A stretch of DNA of 46,167 nt from NCBI GenBank assembly GCA_937920105.1, contig CALETH010000118.1:1-46167 (forward strand), read 5' to 3'. The position numbers and the translations under genes are program-made. The notes under the pieces are model-generated. The model worked only from the letters and a program-made list of their open reading frames with translations. It was not told the origin of the DNA and did no database searches. Positions 7,974 to 16,896 of the stretch are shown in pieces. This DNA comes from an uncultured Bacteroidota bacterium (GTDB taxonomy: Bacteria > Bacteroidota > Ignavibacteria > UBA10030 > UBA8401). The stretch's first letter is position 1, and each line of letters starts with the position of its first letter.

Positions 7974-10900
7974 ATGCAAAATATTGAACATTCACTTCTT
8001 CAAAAAATAGAAAACGTACGCAATCGATATTATTACGAAAAAATTGCTGAAGGATTATTTTCTACTATAATTATTTTTCTTCTCCTTTTTTCCGGAATGT
8101 GTTTGTTGGAATATGTATTTCATTTTGATAGTACTGTTCGCACAATATTTTTCTTCACCAACATTTTTATTGTTGGATTGTTGATAAGTTTGTTAATTGG
8201 GAAACCATTATTACAATTTTTCAATATTCTCAAAAAAATTTCTATTCAAGAAACTGCTCTCATTATCGGAAAGCATTTTTCTGATATTAAAGACCGTTTA
8301 TGGAATATTTTGGAAATTACACAAAATCAAAAAGAACAACTCTATTCTTCAGAACTTATCAACGCTTCGCTTCTTGAAATAGAAAAACTTACCGAAAACA
8401 AAAATTTTAATTCCATTATTACATTTTCCAAAACAAAAAAATTATTTCAATACTTTTGTGGAATTGTTGTAGGAATATTTTTTCTTTTCTTTTTTCCTCA
8501 TAATGGAATGCTGGATGCTGCACATCGTATAGTGCAATTCAATCAAGATTTTAAAGAACCACCTTCTTTCTATTTTACTATCAAACCGGGAAATGTTGAA
8601 GTTGTAAAAGGTGATTCTGTACAATTTTCTATTACACTTAGTGCAAATACTAATTTTTCAGAACTTCCAAAAGAAATTACTCTTTCGGTTTTTCAAAAAA
8701 ATATTACTGTACCGGAAAATTTTATTCTTCATAAAGATTCTGCTAATACATTCACACATACAATTTTCAATCTCAAAGAAACATCAACATATTATGCACA
8801 AAGTGAAAACATCCAAAGCAATGCTTACACTATTACGGTAACGGATAGACCGTTTATTCGTTCGTTTTCTATGGATGTTACGGCTCCTTCCTATTCAAAA
8901 CTTCCTCCACAACGTTATGAAGATAATGGTGATGCTTCTGCTCTTGCTGGTTCAACAATTCGTTGGGAAATAATTCCAAGTAAACCACTGAGTAAAATTT
9001 TTCTCACTACAGAAAACGGTGATACAATTCCTTTTACATCTTATAAAGAAAAATTTGTAGGAAAGTTTTTTTTGAAAAAATCAACTTCCTACACAATTAC
9101 TCTTTTTGATAAAGAAGGAATCAGCAATACAAATCTCATCCGTTACACATTGGAAGTATTGCCGGATATGTTTCCTACTGTTGCTATCACTGAGCCGGGA
9201 AAAAATATGGATGTTGCTGGTACAAATTCTTTACCAATGCAAATAAAAATCGCTGATGATTTTGGTTTTTCTTCATTACATCTTGCGTATCGTTTAACAA
9301 ATTCTCGTTATGAAAAACCGCAAGAAAAGTTTAGTATTATCACTATTCCTATCAACAAATACAAAAATATTATCGAAATAATACCGTATCTATGGAATAT
9401 TTCTTCTCTCAATTTAGTTCCCGAAGATGTAATAGAATATTATGCTGAAGTTTTTGATAATGATAATATTAATGGACCAAAGATGGGAAAAAGTGATGTC
9501 TATCTTCTTCGTCTTCCTTCATTGGAAGAAGTTTTTGCCAATGCAGAAAAAAATGTTGATGAAACATTAGAACATCTTGATACTTCTCTTGATGAAGCAG
9601 AACAATTAAAAAAACAATTAGATGAAGTTTCACAAGAGATGAAAAAAAATCAGGCAATGGATTGGCAGAAACAAAAAAAGATTGAGGAGATGGTAAAAAA
9701 TTATGAAAATCTCCAAAAGAAAATGGATGAGATGAATAAAACGTTGGAACAAACAACGCAAGAATTGCAACAACATAATGCTCTTTCTTCCGAGACGTTG
9801 AAAAAATATAATGAGTTGCAACAAATGATGCAGGAAATGCAATCTCCGGAATTTCAACAAGCGATGAAGGAATTACAAAATGCTATGCAAAAACTTTCTC
9901 CGCAACAAATGCAACAAGCAATGCAGCAGGCACAGTTTTTCGAAGAAAAATTTCGGCAAAGTATTGAGCGAACGTTAGAATTACTAAAACGTGTACAGAT
10001 AGAGCAAAAAATGGATGAGATGGTAAAACGTGCGAATGACCTTTTGAAAAAACAAGAAGGGTTGCAAAAAGAAACTGAAAAACTTACTGCAAATGATACA
10101 AAAAAATCGAATGAACTTGCGGAAAAGCAAAATGATGTGAACAAAGAATTGGAGAATTTACAAAAAGAATTATCAGAATTGAAATCCAAAATGGAAGATT
10201 TTCCAAAAGAAATGCCGTTGCAAAAAATGGATGAAGCACAACGTAGTGCGAATGATTCCAAAATGGAACAAGCGATGCAGCAAAGTTCGCAACAACTTCG
10301 TTCACAACAAAAACAACAAGCACAGCAATCTCAACAACAAGCAGCAAAGGGTTTGCAACAAATGTCTCAACAATTTGCGGAAATGCAAGAGCAGTTGTTA
10401 AATAATCAAATGATGGAAACGATGAAAGGTTTGGAAAAAGCAAAACAGGATATGCTGCAACTTTCGCAACAACAAGAACAGTTAAAAAATCAATCGCAAA
10501 ATCTTCCGCCAAACTCTCAACAGTTTAGAGAAAATTCTCAAAAGCAAAATAATTTACGAAGTGACCTTTCTAAAATTGCAAATTCGTTAACTGACCTTTC
10601 TAAAAAATCTTTTGCGGTAACTCCAGAAATGGGAAAAGCAATGGGCAAAGCGATGGCAAATATGAATGAAGCGATGGAGGGTTTGGAACAACGCAATGGA
10701 CAACTTTCCGGAATGCAGCAAGGTGAAGCAATGGGAGCGTTGAATGAAGCGGCGATGAGTATTCAAAGTGCGATGAATGCTATGCAATCTGGTGGACAAG
10801 GCGGTGGTGGTTCGCTGTTGCAACAATTACAAAAACTTTCGGGACAGCAACAAGGTATTAACGGACAAACTCAGCAACTTGGTCAAGGTCTTTCTCAAGA

Positions 10901-11333
10901 ACAAATGCAACAAATTGGACGACTTGCTGCTCAACAAGATGCTGTAAGAAAATCTCTTGAGCAATTACAAAAAGAAGCACAGCGTTCTCCGGATAAAAAT
11001 AAAATTTTAGGTGATTTGCAAAAAATTGGTGATGAGATGAAAGAGGTTGTAGAAAAAATGCGACAAAATAATGTGAATCCTGAAACGAAACAACAACAGG
11101 AACGAATTCTTTCACGATTATTAAATGCTCAGCACTCTTTGCGAGAGCGTGATTTTAAAGAACAACATAAGGCATCTACAGGAAAAAATTTTGTCAGACA
11201 AAGTCCCGCAGAAATACAAAAAAAATCTACGCTTGATAAGTTGCGGATGGATTTACAAAAAGCGATTGAGGAAGGTTATGTGAAAGAATATCAAGAGTTG
11301 ATTAGAAAATATTATGACTCGATTAATAATTGA
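7974..11333 (+). CDS. DUF4175-like large membrane protein with Gln-rich coiled coils
   Basis: A 1119-residue protein. Three hydrophobic segments lie near residues 28-48, 56-76 and 154-174. A periplasmic-type region of beta-rich repeats follows (about 175-510; FYFTIKPGNVEVVKGDSVQF, then PDMFPTVAITEPGKNMDVAG). From about 520 to 1000 there is a long region very rich in Gln, Met, Lys and Glu with heptad character (QQMQQAMQQAQFFEEKFR), broken by a Gly-rich patch (SGGQGGGGSLLQQ). The C-terminus is helical and charged. The architecture matches DUF4175 proteins of Bacteroidetes and relatives, whose role is unknown. It is paired with the DUF4159 gene upstream. Antisense open frames over the Gln-rich part are composition artefacts. 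Confidence 0.85.
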   Translation: MQNIEHSLLQKIENVRNRYYYEKIAEGLFSTIIIFLLLFSGMCLLEYVFHFDSTVRTIFFFTNIFIVGLLISLLIGKPLLQFFNILKKISIQETALIIGKHFSDIKDRLWNILEITQNQKEQLYSSELINASLLEIEKLTENKNFNSIITFSKTKKLFQYFCGIVVGIFFLFFFPHNGMLDAAHRIVQFNQDFKEPPSFYFTIKPGNVEVVKGDSVQFSITLSANTNFSELPKEITLSVFQKNITVPENFILHKDSANTFTHTIFNLKETSTYYAQSENIQSNAYTITVTDRPFIRSFSMDVTAPSYSKLPPQRYEDNGDASALAGSTIRWEIIPSKPLSKIFLTTENGDTIPFTSYKEKFVGKFFLKKSTSYTITLFDKEGISNTNLIRYTLEVLPDMFPTVAITEPGKNMDVAGTNSLPMQIKIADDFGFSSLHLAYRLTNSRYEKPQEKFSIITIPINKYKNIIEIIPYLWNISSLNLVPEDVIEYYAEVFDNDNINGPKMGKSDVYLLRLPSLEEVFANAEKNVDETLEHLDTSLDEAEQLKKQLDEVSQEMKKNQAMDWQKQKKIEEMVKNYENLQKKMDEMNKTLEQTTQELQQHNALSSETLKKYNELQQMMQEMQSPEFQQAMKELQNAMQKLSPQQMQQAMQQAQFFEEKFRQSIERTLELLKRVQIEQKMDEMVKRANDLLKKQEGLQKETEKLTANDTKKSNELAEKQNDVNKELENLQKELSELKSKMEDFPKEMPLQKMDEAQRSANDSKMEQAMQQSSQQLRSQQKQQAQQSQQQAAKGLQQMSQQFAEMQEQLLNNQMMETMKGLEKAKQDMLQLSQQQEQLKNQSQNLPPNSQQFRENSQKQNNLRSDLSKIANSLTDLSKKSFAVTPEMGKAMGKAMANMNEAMEGLEQRNGQLSGMQQGEAMGALNEAAMSIQSAMNAMQSGGQGGGGSLLQQLQKLSGQQQGINGQTQQLGQGLSQEQMQQIGRLAAQQDAVRKSLEQLQKEAQRSPDKNKILGDLQKIGDEMKEVVEKMRQNNVNPETKQQQERILSRLLNAQHSLRERDFKEQHKASTGKNFVRQSPAEIQKKSTLDKLRMDLQKAIEEGYVKEYQELIRKYYDSINN

Positions 11334-11419
11334 TAATTAAAATTTGAAAATGGATAATATTTGTTTTTTATTTACTGATTTTTTTATCTGCAATTTTATT
11401 TTTTATCTATAAAAAAATA

Positions 11420-11448
11420 AAAGGACGAATTTTTTATACCCGTCCTTT
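11420..11448. terminator. Bidirectional terminator between convergent genes
   Basis: aaaggacg (11420-11427) pairs with cgtccttt (11441-11448), with T runs on both sides on the respective strands. It lies between the plus-strand DUF4175-like gene ending at 11333 and the minus-strand protease gene ending at 11558. A close relative sits at 21305-21331 behind the paralogous protease operon. Confidence 0.8.
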
Positions 11449-11599
11449 TTTTGACACACCCCTTTGGTCCCCCCTCTCTCCACTGCTCAACCCTTCACAC
11501 AGAGGGGATTTTTTTGACTTCAAATCATGATAATCTTTTTATCTTGAAAATCATGGTCTATTTCACCAACTGCATTTTTTTGCTTTCAGAAAATTTTCC
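11448..11599. repeat. Copy 1 of a perfect 152-bp direct repeat
   Basis: Base-for-base identical to 21333-21484 by reading. It includes the last 13 codons and stop of the M4 protease gene (11558-11599) and 110 bp of 3' flank, which contains the tttggtccccc/cacagagggg and aatcatgataatc intergenic motifs. Similarity continues at a lower level into the sorting domain. Confidence 0.9.
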
Positions 11600-13732
11600 C
11601 GTAGTAATTCTATAAATGTACATTCCACTGGGAAGTGAACTGGCGTTCCATTCTATTGAGTAATAGCCAATTGGTTTTTGCTCGTTCACTAACGTTGCTA
11701 CTTCTTGTCCTAGTATGTTGTATATTTTCAATATTACAAAGGCTGCTTCTGGTAAATTATACTTAATTTTTGTAATTGGATTAAATGGATTTGGATATGC
11801 TTGAGATAATGAATACTCTTTAGGGATTTGTTTTTCTACTATTTTTGCTTTTTCTTCTTGTTCCCTTTTTACAAACATAAAATTATTTTCGTCTGTTCCT
11901 GAAACAATATTTTGACCTTGTCCATCACAACTACTAATGAGAGCAGAAAGTACAACACCAGAATCTATAGAAGTACCAGGATTAAAATATATTACTGCAC
12001 TTGCTCTAATAATTACATTTCCACCAGATAATATGGTAAATACATTTGGTGAACCAACACTAATAGTATCTGCATTTTTTAATGTCAATAATTGACCGGA
12101 AGATATTGTAGTATCAGATTGTATAATGTTAGCGTTACAACTCTGCCCTCCAATACCTACAGCACGCCAAGCATTTCTGGTTTGAGTTACTTCATTAGAA
12201 TTAACACCATAAAGGTCTTCTGCAGAAGAAACAGCACCTAAATAGGCATCATAATATTGAGAATTACTGGTGAGATAAACAGTTAAATTTCTGTAAGAAA
12301 TTGCCGCTGCTGCATTTTTTCCAATACCCGTTACTGTATAAGGAGTACCATTATCATTGGTACCAATACCACCTTCTGCTAAAAGATAAAACCAATAATT
12401 TTGTACACCACTGTTGGTATGTACACCTCCACTACCACTAGTATACCAATACGTTCCTCCATAAGTATCAGGTTGGCCTCTGGAATTCGGATTGGATAAG
12501 TCACGAAGTTTTCCACTCACCCACATATCCTCTGCAATGAAATAGTCTCCAACACCTCCTTGCCCATAAAATTCTACCATTGTTCCAAATATATCACTAA
12601 AAGATTCATTTAAAGCACCTGACTCATACCAATAAGCAAGTCCAGCAGTATTCTGTGTTACTCCATGAGTAAATTCATGTCCAGCAACATCTAAAGAAAC
12701 AAGTGGATTATTAGTTTTTCCTCCATTACCACTTCCAAAATGTATTGAAGAACCATCCCAAAAAGCATTATCTTTACCATAACCATTGCTATTGATATAA
12801 CTATGGATAATTGTTCCAATATTATTAAAACTGTTGCGATTAAATGTGGCAAGATAATAATCATATGTCATTTCTGTTACCCATTGTGCGCTTGTGCCAT
12901 TTGCTTGGCTTGATGCCCATGTATTATTAGTATCACTAATTTCAGCATAGGTAGAATATTCTCTTGTATGAATTCCCCCACCTCGACATTCATCGTAAAG
13001 GATATAATCATTTGTAGCTGAACGATATTTTGTTGTAATAGTTTGTGTACCATTAAACAAAGTTGCTGCGGTTCCATTAGAACATTCTTGAATACGTGAT
13101 ATTTTTCTAATGAGTTCTCCTGTGCGAGCATTGATATACACAAAATTTCTCTCGAATGGTTCTTTGCTGAAAACATCAAATTTATATGCTAAAAGAAGAT
13201 TTTCTTTTTGATATTCTTTTTTCATATCATTTTGAATAATAATAAGTTCTCCTTTTGGATAGTACGTGGCTGTGTTATCATTCAGGATTTCCTTGAGATT
13301 TTGTTCTCTTATTTCATCTTCCCACATATATTGTTTTGCATTGGTAAAATTTAATGCTTTTTGAATGGCTTCTTGCACGGAAAATATTGGTGTAGTTTCC
13401 ATAGAAATATTTTCTATATAAACTCCATTTGCTTTTTCTACACCACCATCACGTTCGTGAATAATATATTCTGCACCTTCAACAGGAATACCTTTATAGG
13501 TTTGTTGAAAACGATGATGAGTAAAACCGAGTTCATCTTTTTCCGCTTGTATCAATTTCATTCCATCATCAGAACGAAAAGAAAATCCGTTTTCTGATGA
13601 AAAAATATTATTATGTGTCACTTTTGTTTTATCAAAATATTTCCATTGCATATCGGATGGTGTCGTTCTTTGGGAAAATGTTGCTGTTCTAAAAAAGAAT
13701 AACAACAATCCTAATAGATATATTTTTTTCAT
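11558..13732 (-). CDS. M4 (thermolysin-like) metalloprotease with T9SS sorting domain
   Basis: A secreted zinc endopeptidase of 724 residues. The order is: signal peptide (MKKIYLLGLLLFFFRTATFSQ), an FTP/PepSY-type propeptide (about 30-210), then the M4 catalytic domain (about 215-525). That domain has zinc ligands His352 and His356 and base Glu353 in HEFTH, third ligand Glu376 in GALNESFSDIFG, and the transition-state His in GGVHTNSGVQNYWFYLL. A linker and a C-terminal T9SS type A domain follow (AYPNPFNPITKIKYNLPE, GQEVATLVNEQ, SGMYIYRITTGKFSESKKM). It is the second gene of operon A, 10 bp after the fibre gene. The final 13 codons and 3' flank are identical to those of the S8 protease gene. 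Confidence 0.96.
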   Translation of the reverse strand: MKKIYLLGLLLFFFRTATFSQRTTPSDMQWKYFDKTKVTHNNIFSSENGFSFRSDDGMKLIQAEKDELGFTHHRFQQTYKGIPVEGAEYIIHERDGGVEKANGVYIENISMETTPIFSVQEAIQKALNFTNAKQYMWEDEIREQNLKEILNDNTATYYPKGELIIIQNDMKKEYQKENLLLAYKFDVFSKEPFERNFVYINARTGELIRKISRIQECSNGTAATLFNGTQTITTKYRSATNDYILYDECRGGGIHTREYSTYAEISDTNNTWASSQANGTSAQWVTEMTYDYYLATFNRNSFNNIGTIIHSYINSNGYGKDNAFWDGSSIHFGSGNGGKTNNPLVSLDVAGHEFTHGVTQNTAGLAYWYESGALNESFSDIFGTMVEFYGQGGVGDYFIAEDMWVSGKLRDLSNPNSRGQPDTYGGTYWYTSGSGGVHTNSGVQNYWFYLLAEGGIGTNDNGTPYTVTGIGKNAAAAISYRNLTVYLTSNSQYYDAYLGAVSSAEDLYGVNSNEVTQTRNAWRAVGIGGQSCNANIIQSDTTISSGQLLTLKNADTISVGSPNVFTILSGGNVIIRASAVIYFNPGTSIDSGVVLSALISSCDGQGQNIVSGTDENNFMFVKREQEEKAKIVEKQIPKEYSLSQAYPNPFNPITKIKYNLPEAAFVILKIYNILGQEVATLVNEQKPIGYYSIEWNASSLPSGMYIYRITTGKFSESKKMQLVK

Positions 13733-13742
13733 AATTCCTCCA

Positions 13743-16664
13743 TTAATTTTTAGAATTATGTAATTGTTTTTTTATTTCTATATTTTCTTTTTTCAATTCA
13801 ATTACATACAATGTTAATTCTTCAATTTTTTGAAGGAGTTTTGTTTGAATTGTTCCTACATCTATACCATCTTTTGTTTCCATTTCTTTAGCAGAAGGAA
13901 TTTCTGGTAGGTGTTTGTTTGCTTTCACAAATTTTTCTACTTCTTCAAGTGAACGGAGAGTGTAAGATGTTTCAAATACATTATCGGGCCAATTTTGACT
14001 TAATTTTACTACTAACCTTTCTGCAATGATATTTCCATCTACTGCAAGTTTATATCCTTGAGGGTTTGTTGTACCAATGGCAACATTACCACTATTGTAG
14101 TAAATATTTGAACCAGATGTTATCCACTGCGAACCACTAAAATTTTGTTCCCAACTAGCAACTCCGTTAGCATCTGAAGTCAGTACTTTTCCAACTCCTG
14201 GTGTTCCTCCTGTAACTTGCAAACCACCAGTTATTAAGGTAGACTTAGTTCCAGTACCAGAAAAAATTTGTGTTACATTTGTATCTCCAAGTTGAATAGC
14301 ATTACTTGTCGTTACTTTAGCATTTGCTCCGATTGCAGTGGCGTTAGTAAGATTACCTGTACTTACATCAGCACTTATACCTAAAGCAGTATTGTTACTT
14401 CCTGTAATATTGGAAAGAAGTGCATAGTAACCATTTGCGGTGTTATTATTTCCAAGAGTATTACTACCAAGTGCAACATAACCATTTGCTGTATTTAAAT
14501 TTCCCGTTGTATTATTCTGTAGTGCAGCATAACCATTCGCTGTATTAAAACTACCGATTGTGTTATTTTGCAATGCTTCATCTCCGCTGGCTGTATTTCT
14601 AGACCCTATAGTATTACTCAAAAGTGCAAAACTACCATTTGCAGTATTTGCACTTCCAGTGGTATTAGAATAAAGAGCATACAAACCAACAGCTGTATTT
14701 TCATTTCCCATAGTGTTATTATAAAGCGTTTGCCTACCATTAGCCGTGTTACTACTTCCAGCCCCATTATTATAAAGCGATTGAAAACCATTGGCTGTAT
14801 TTCCATATCCAATATTAACATTACCAGATTGATAACCATAGAATGTATTGGCTTTAGCAGAATTCCATTCTATTCTTCCTGCTTTTTGGTTATTTACACG
14901 AATATTAAAAGGAACATCATCCGTAGTACCAATAAAATTTGTGCCATCTATTGTACCAGCATTACCAGTCAAAGCCCAGCCACTACCATTGCCACCACCG
15001 CTATTTGCAGAAATAGTATATGGGTTGGCTTGTGTTCCTGAGCCAGTTATGGTTACATTTGCTCCGGCAATTATTTTAGTTTCGGAACCATCGGCATTTC
15101 CAGCAAAAAATTTAAGTTTTACATTTCCATTACTATCTGTTGTTAATACACTATCTTCTGTTGCATTATTTTTATACGGTTCAGCAAAAATTTTACCCGT
15201 TGGACCTATAGAAAATTTTTTAGAGGTATTATTAAAAATTGTCAGTAAAGAAGCATTTACTAAGGTTTGGGCATTGGGGTCGCTTGTTCTTTTATATCCT
15301 CGAATGACAAAACCCAAATTGTTTGATGGTGCAACAATATCATCGGTAACAAATCTCTGGTCAACACCCATTTCGGTACCATGTGGCGCCCCAGCACTTT
15401 GGTATATTACACAGGGCCAAGTGGAACCATTTGCACCATAATTTAAAAATGTAAAACCATTACTTTTTCCGTTTGGTATATCTGGTGTGGACATAGCAAG
15501 AAATGTAGAGTTTTCATAATTATGAGCAAATTTTTCATAGAGATTTAAAGCAGCAAAATTTTGAAAAGGTGTACCAGGTATATGATTTATGTAATCAGCA
15601 CCCATGTGTATTTTTGAGGTAGAAGAATCTAAAGCCGTTGACGTATTGTTAGTACTTATTTGCAAATATTTAAATGTGGGAACATCTATTTTTGTACTTG
15701 TAGATAAAACTCCTCCTAATTGTACATCATTAGCAACTTTTGTAAGACCGTTGCTTGCCGTAATATTTCCACCTCCACCACTTGCTGGTGTTTGCCAAGT
15801 TGCAACTCCGTTGGCATCGGAAGTAAGTACTTTGCCTGCACCTTGTGTTCCATTAGTAATTCTTACTGTACCATTTACATCAAGATTGTATGCAGGACTT
15901 GTTGTTCCTATTCCTACTTTTCCTGAAGAAAAAGAGGTGGTGCCAACAAATTTATTGCTGCTCGTATTTTCATTCTGAACAATATTTCCCCATATCTGAA
16001 ATTTTCGGTTATTGTTATCATTAACATCTCTAATACCAACAATATTTAAACCGGGCTGCCACAGGTTAATTCCAATTTTACCATCATTAACGTCAATTGA
16101 AGTATGCATAAATTTTAAAAATGTACCATTAAATCCCATATTACCATCAACTTGTAGTGGATATGTTGGGGATGTTGTTCCTATTCCGACATTTCCTGCT
16201 GCAGTAATAGTCATTCTTTCAGTATTATTTGTACGAATGCGAAAATCAGTAGCATCTTTAGTACCAAGAAAATTGGTATTGGGATTTGTTCCTGAATTTC
16301 CTGTTAAATTCCAATCTGATGAGTTTGATGTGCCGGTTGATATTTTATTCCATGTATTATTTTGCCAAGTGTAAATACCTGTTGTGAAGGGAAATGTGTT
16401 TGAAGTATTATAAACTATCATTCCATCTTGTGCAGGGTCAGGACCGTTGAGGCCGTAAGTATTAAGGTTTCCTCCGGTAAGCGTGAAAAGGTCTATACGG
16501 CTTAATAGTAGACCTCTATTGATACTGCTTAATTCTAAAACTGCACTGGATACTGGTGCACCTGCTGGTGAACCTATTTTCATTTGTGCAACCACCATGG
16601 ACTGCATAATTATAAAATTTATAATAAATAATAGTATTTGTTTTACGTATAGTATTTTTTTCAT
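13743..16664 (-). CDS. Secreted repeat/fibre-like protein A (973 aa)
   Basis: A signal peptide (MKKILYVKQILLFIINFIIMQ) precedes a long low-complexity extracellular protein. It carries repeated NVGIGTTSP-type beta motifs, GKVLTSDANGVA(S/T)W modules and eight 17-residue NTANG...LxxNTxG units encoded at 14394-14801. The C-terminus (WPDNVFE, YTLRSLEEVEKFVKANKHLP, IPSAKEMETKDGIDVGT, QTKLLQKIEELTLY) is the domain often found at the end of tail-fibre-like Bacteroidetes proteins, ending in a coiled coil. This suggests a trimeric, beta-helical stalk. I do not see the SDxRLK signature of S74 autoproteases, so self-cleavage is not claimed. It is the first gene of operon A and has a paralogue at 23760-25334 in the same position before a protease. 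Confidence 0.85.
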   Translation of the reverse strand: MKKILYVKQILLFIINFIIMQSMVVAQMKIGSPAGAPVSSAVLELSSINRGLLLSRIDLFTLTGGNLNTYGLNGPDPAQDGMIVYNTSNTFPFTTGIYTWQNNTWNKISTGTSNSSDWNLTGNSGTNPNTNFLGTKDATDFRIRTNNTERMTITAAGNVGIGTTSPTYPLQVDGNMGFNGTFLKFMHTSIDVNDGKIGINLWQPGLNIVGIRDVNDNNNRKFQIWGNIVQNENTSSNKFVGTTSFSSGKVGIGTTSPAYNLDVNGTVRITNGTQGAGKVLTSDANGVATWQTPASGGGGNITASNGLTKVANDVQLGGVLSTSTKIDVPTFKYLQISTNNTSTALDSSTSKIHMGADYINHIPGTPFQNFAALNLYEKFAHNYENSTFLAMSTPDIPNGKSNGFTFLNYGANGSTWPCVIYQSAGAPHGTEMGVDQRFVTDDIVAPSNNLGFVIRGYKRTSDPNAQTLVNASLLTIFNNTSKKFSIGPTGKIFAEPYKNNATEDSVLTTDSNGNVKLKFFAGNADGSETKIIAGANVTITGSGTQANPYTISANSGGGNGSGWALTGNAGTIDGTNFIGTTDDVPFNIRVNNQKAGRIEWNSAKANTFYGYQSGNVNIGYGNTANGFQSLYNNGAGSSNTANGRQTLYNNTMGNENTAVGLYALYSNTTGSANTANGSFALLSNTIGSRNTASGDEALQNNTIGSFNTANGYAALQNNTTGNLNTANGYVALGSNTLGNNNTANGYYALLSNITGSNNTALGISADVSTGNLTNATAIGANAKVTTSNAIQLGDTNVTQIFSGTGTKSTLITGGLQVTGGTPGVGKVLTSDANGVASWEQNFSGSQWITSGSNIYYNSGNVAIGTTNPQGYKLAVDGNIIAERLVVKLSQNWPDNVFETSYTLRSLEEVEKFVKANKHLPEIPSAKEMETKDGIDVGTIQTKLLQKIEELTLYVIELKKENIEIKKQLHNSKN
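14394..14801 (-). repeat. Eight in-frame 51-bp units (17-residue NTANG repeats)
   Basis: Inside fibre protein A, eight consecutive 17-residue units share the pattern NTAxGxxxLxxNxxGxx, for example NTASGDEALQNNTIGSF and NTANGYAALQNNTTGNL. A degenerate ninth unit begins NTALGISADVS. DNA copies differ at many positions, so they are old or diversifying, but the frame and length are strictly kept. The pattern suggests one short beta rung per unit. Confidence 0.9.
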
Positions 16665-16737
16665 ATTGTTTTTAATAAATTTAGATAAAAATAAAATAAT
16701 GTGATTTATCTCCTTTTATACCAAAAATTAAACATTG

Positions 16738-16749
16738 TTACGGTGGCAT
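16738..16749 (-). other. Mini reading frame Met-Pro-Pro-stop in the operon A leader
   Basis: On the minus strand ATG CCA CCG TAA is preceded by AAAGGAG with a 6-nt spacer, a strong ribosome binding site. It ends 73 nt before the fibre A start codon. The same mini frame with its ribosome binding site occurs ahead of the paralogous operon at 25591-25602. Whether it is translated is unknown. Confidence 0.5.
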
Positions 16750-16821
16750 AATGTACTCCTTTCACAAAAATAAAAATGAAAAGATAATAATTTTTTACAA
16801 CATGAATTTGCAAAAAAATAC

Positions 16822-16896
16822 ACTATACAAACAATACACACTCGTTGTACGGTAGGTTTGAGGAAGTAAACGGTAGAGATGAGTCGTTAAACGGTA
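16822..16896 (-). promoter_or_regulatory. LytTR-like operator (three 21-bp-spaced boxes) and promoter of operon A
   Basis: On the plus strand acggta occurs at 16849, 16870 and 16891, exactly 21 bp apart. On the minus strand boxes 2 and 3 read ACCGTTTA (box 1 is ACCGTACA), fitting 8 of 9 positions of the LytTR half-site consensus as I remember it, (T/A)(A/C)(C/A)GTTN(A/G)(T/G). A -10-like TATAGT lies at 16827-16822, 22 bp from the nearest box. The same arrangement with two boxes stands before the LytTR regulator gene. The third box overlaps the last codons of the sensor kinase gene. Confidence 0.7.

Noticed and set aside
9854..10512. Minus-strand frames rich in Cys, Phe, Ser and Val opposite the Gln-rich gene
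   Set aside because: Antisense of CAA/CAG-rich repeats; low-complexity artefact.
14848..15978. Long plus-strand frames opposite fibre gene A (197 and 124 codons)
   Set aside because: They are antisense shadows produced by the biased Gly/Thr/Asn composition of the real gene; no family motifs.
13743..16664. S74 self-cleaving intramolecular chaperone in the fibre proteins
   Set aside because: The C-terminal domain is of the tail-fibre-like type, but the SDxRLK catalytic signature was not found, so autocleavage is not claimed.
16849..16896. CRISPR-like or satellite repeat
   Set aside because: Only 6-8 conserved bases per 21-bp unit and two to three units; fits a transcription-factor operator, not an array.
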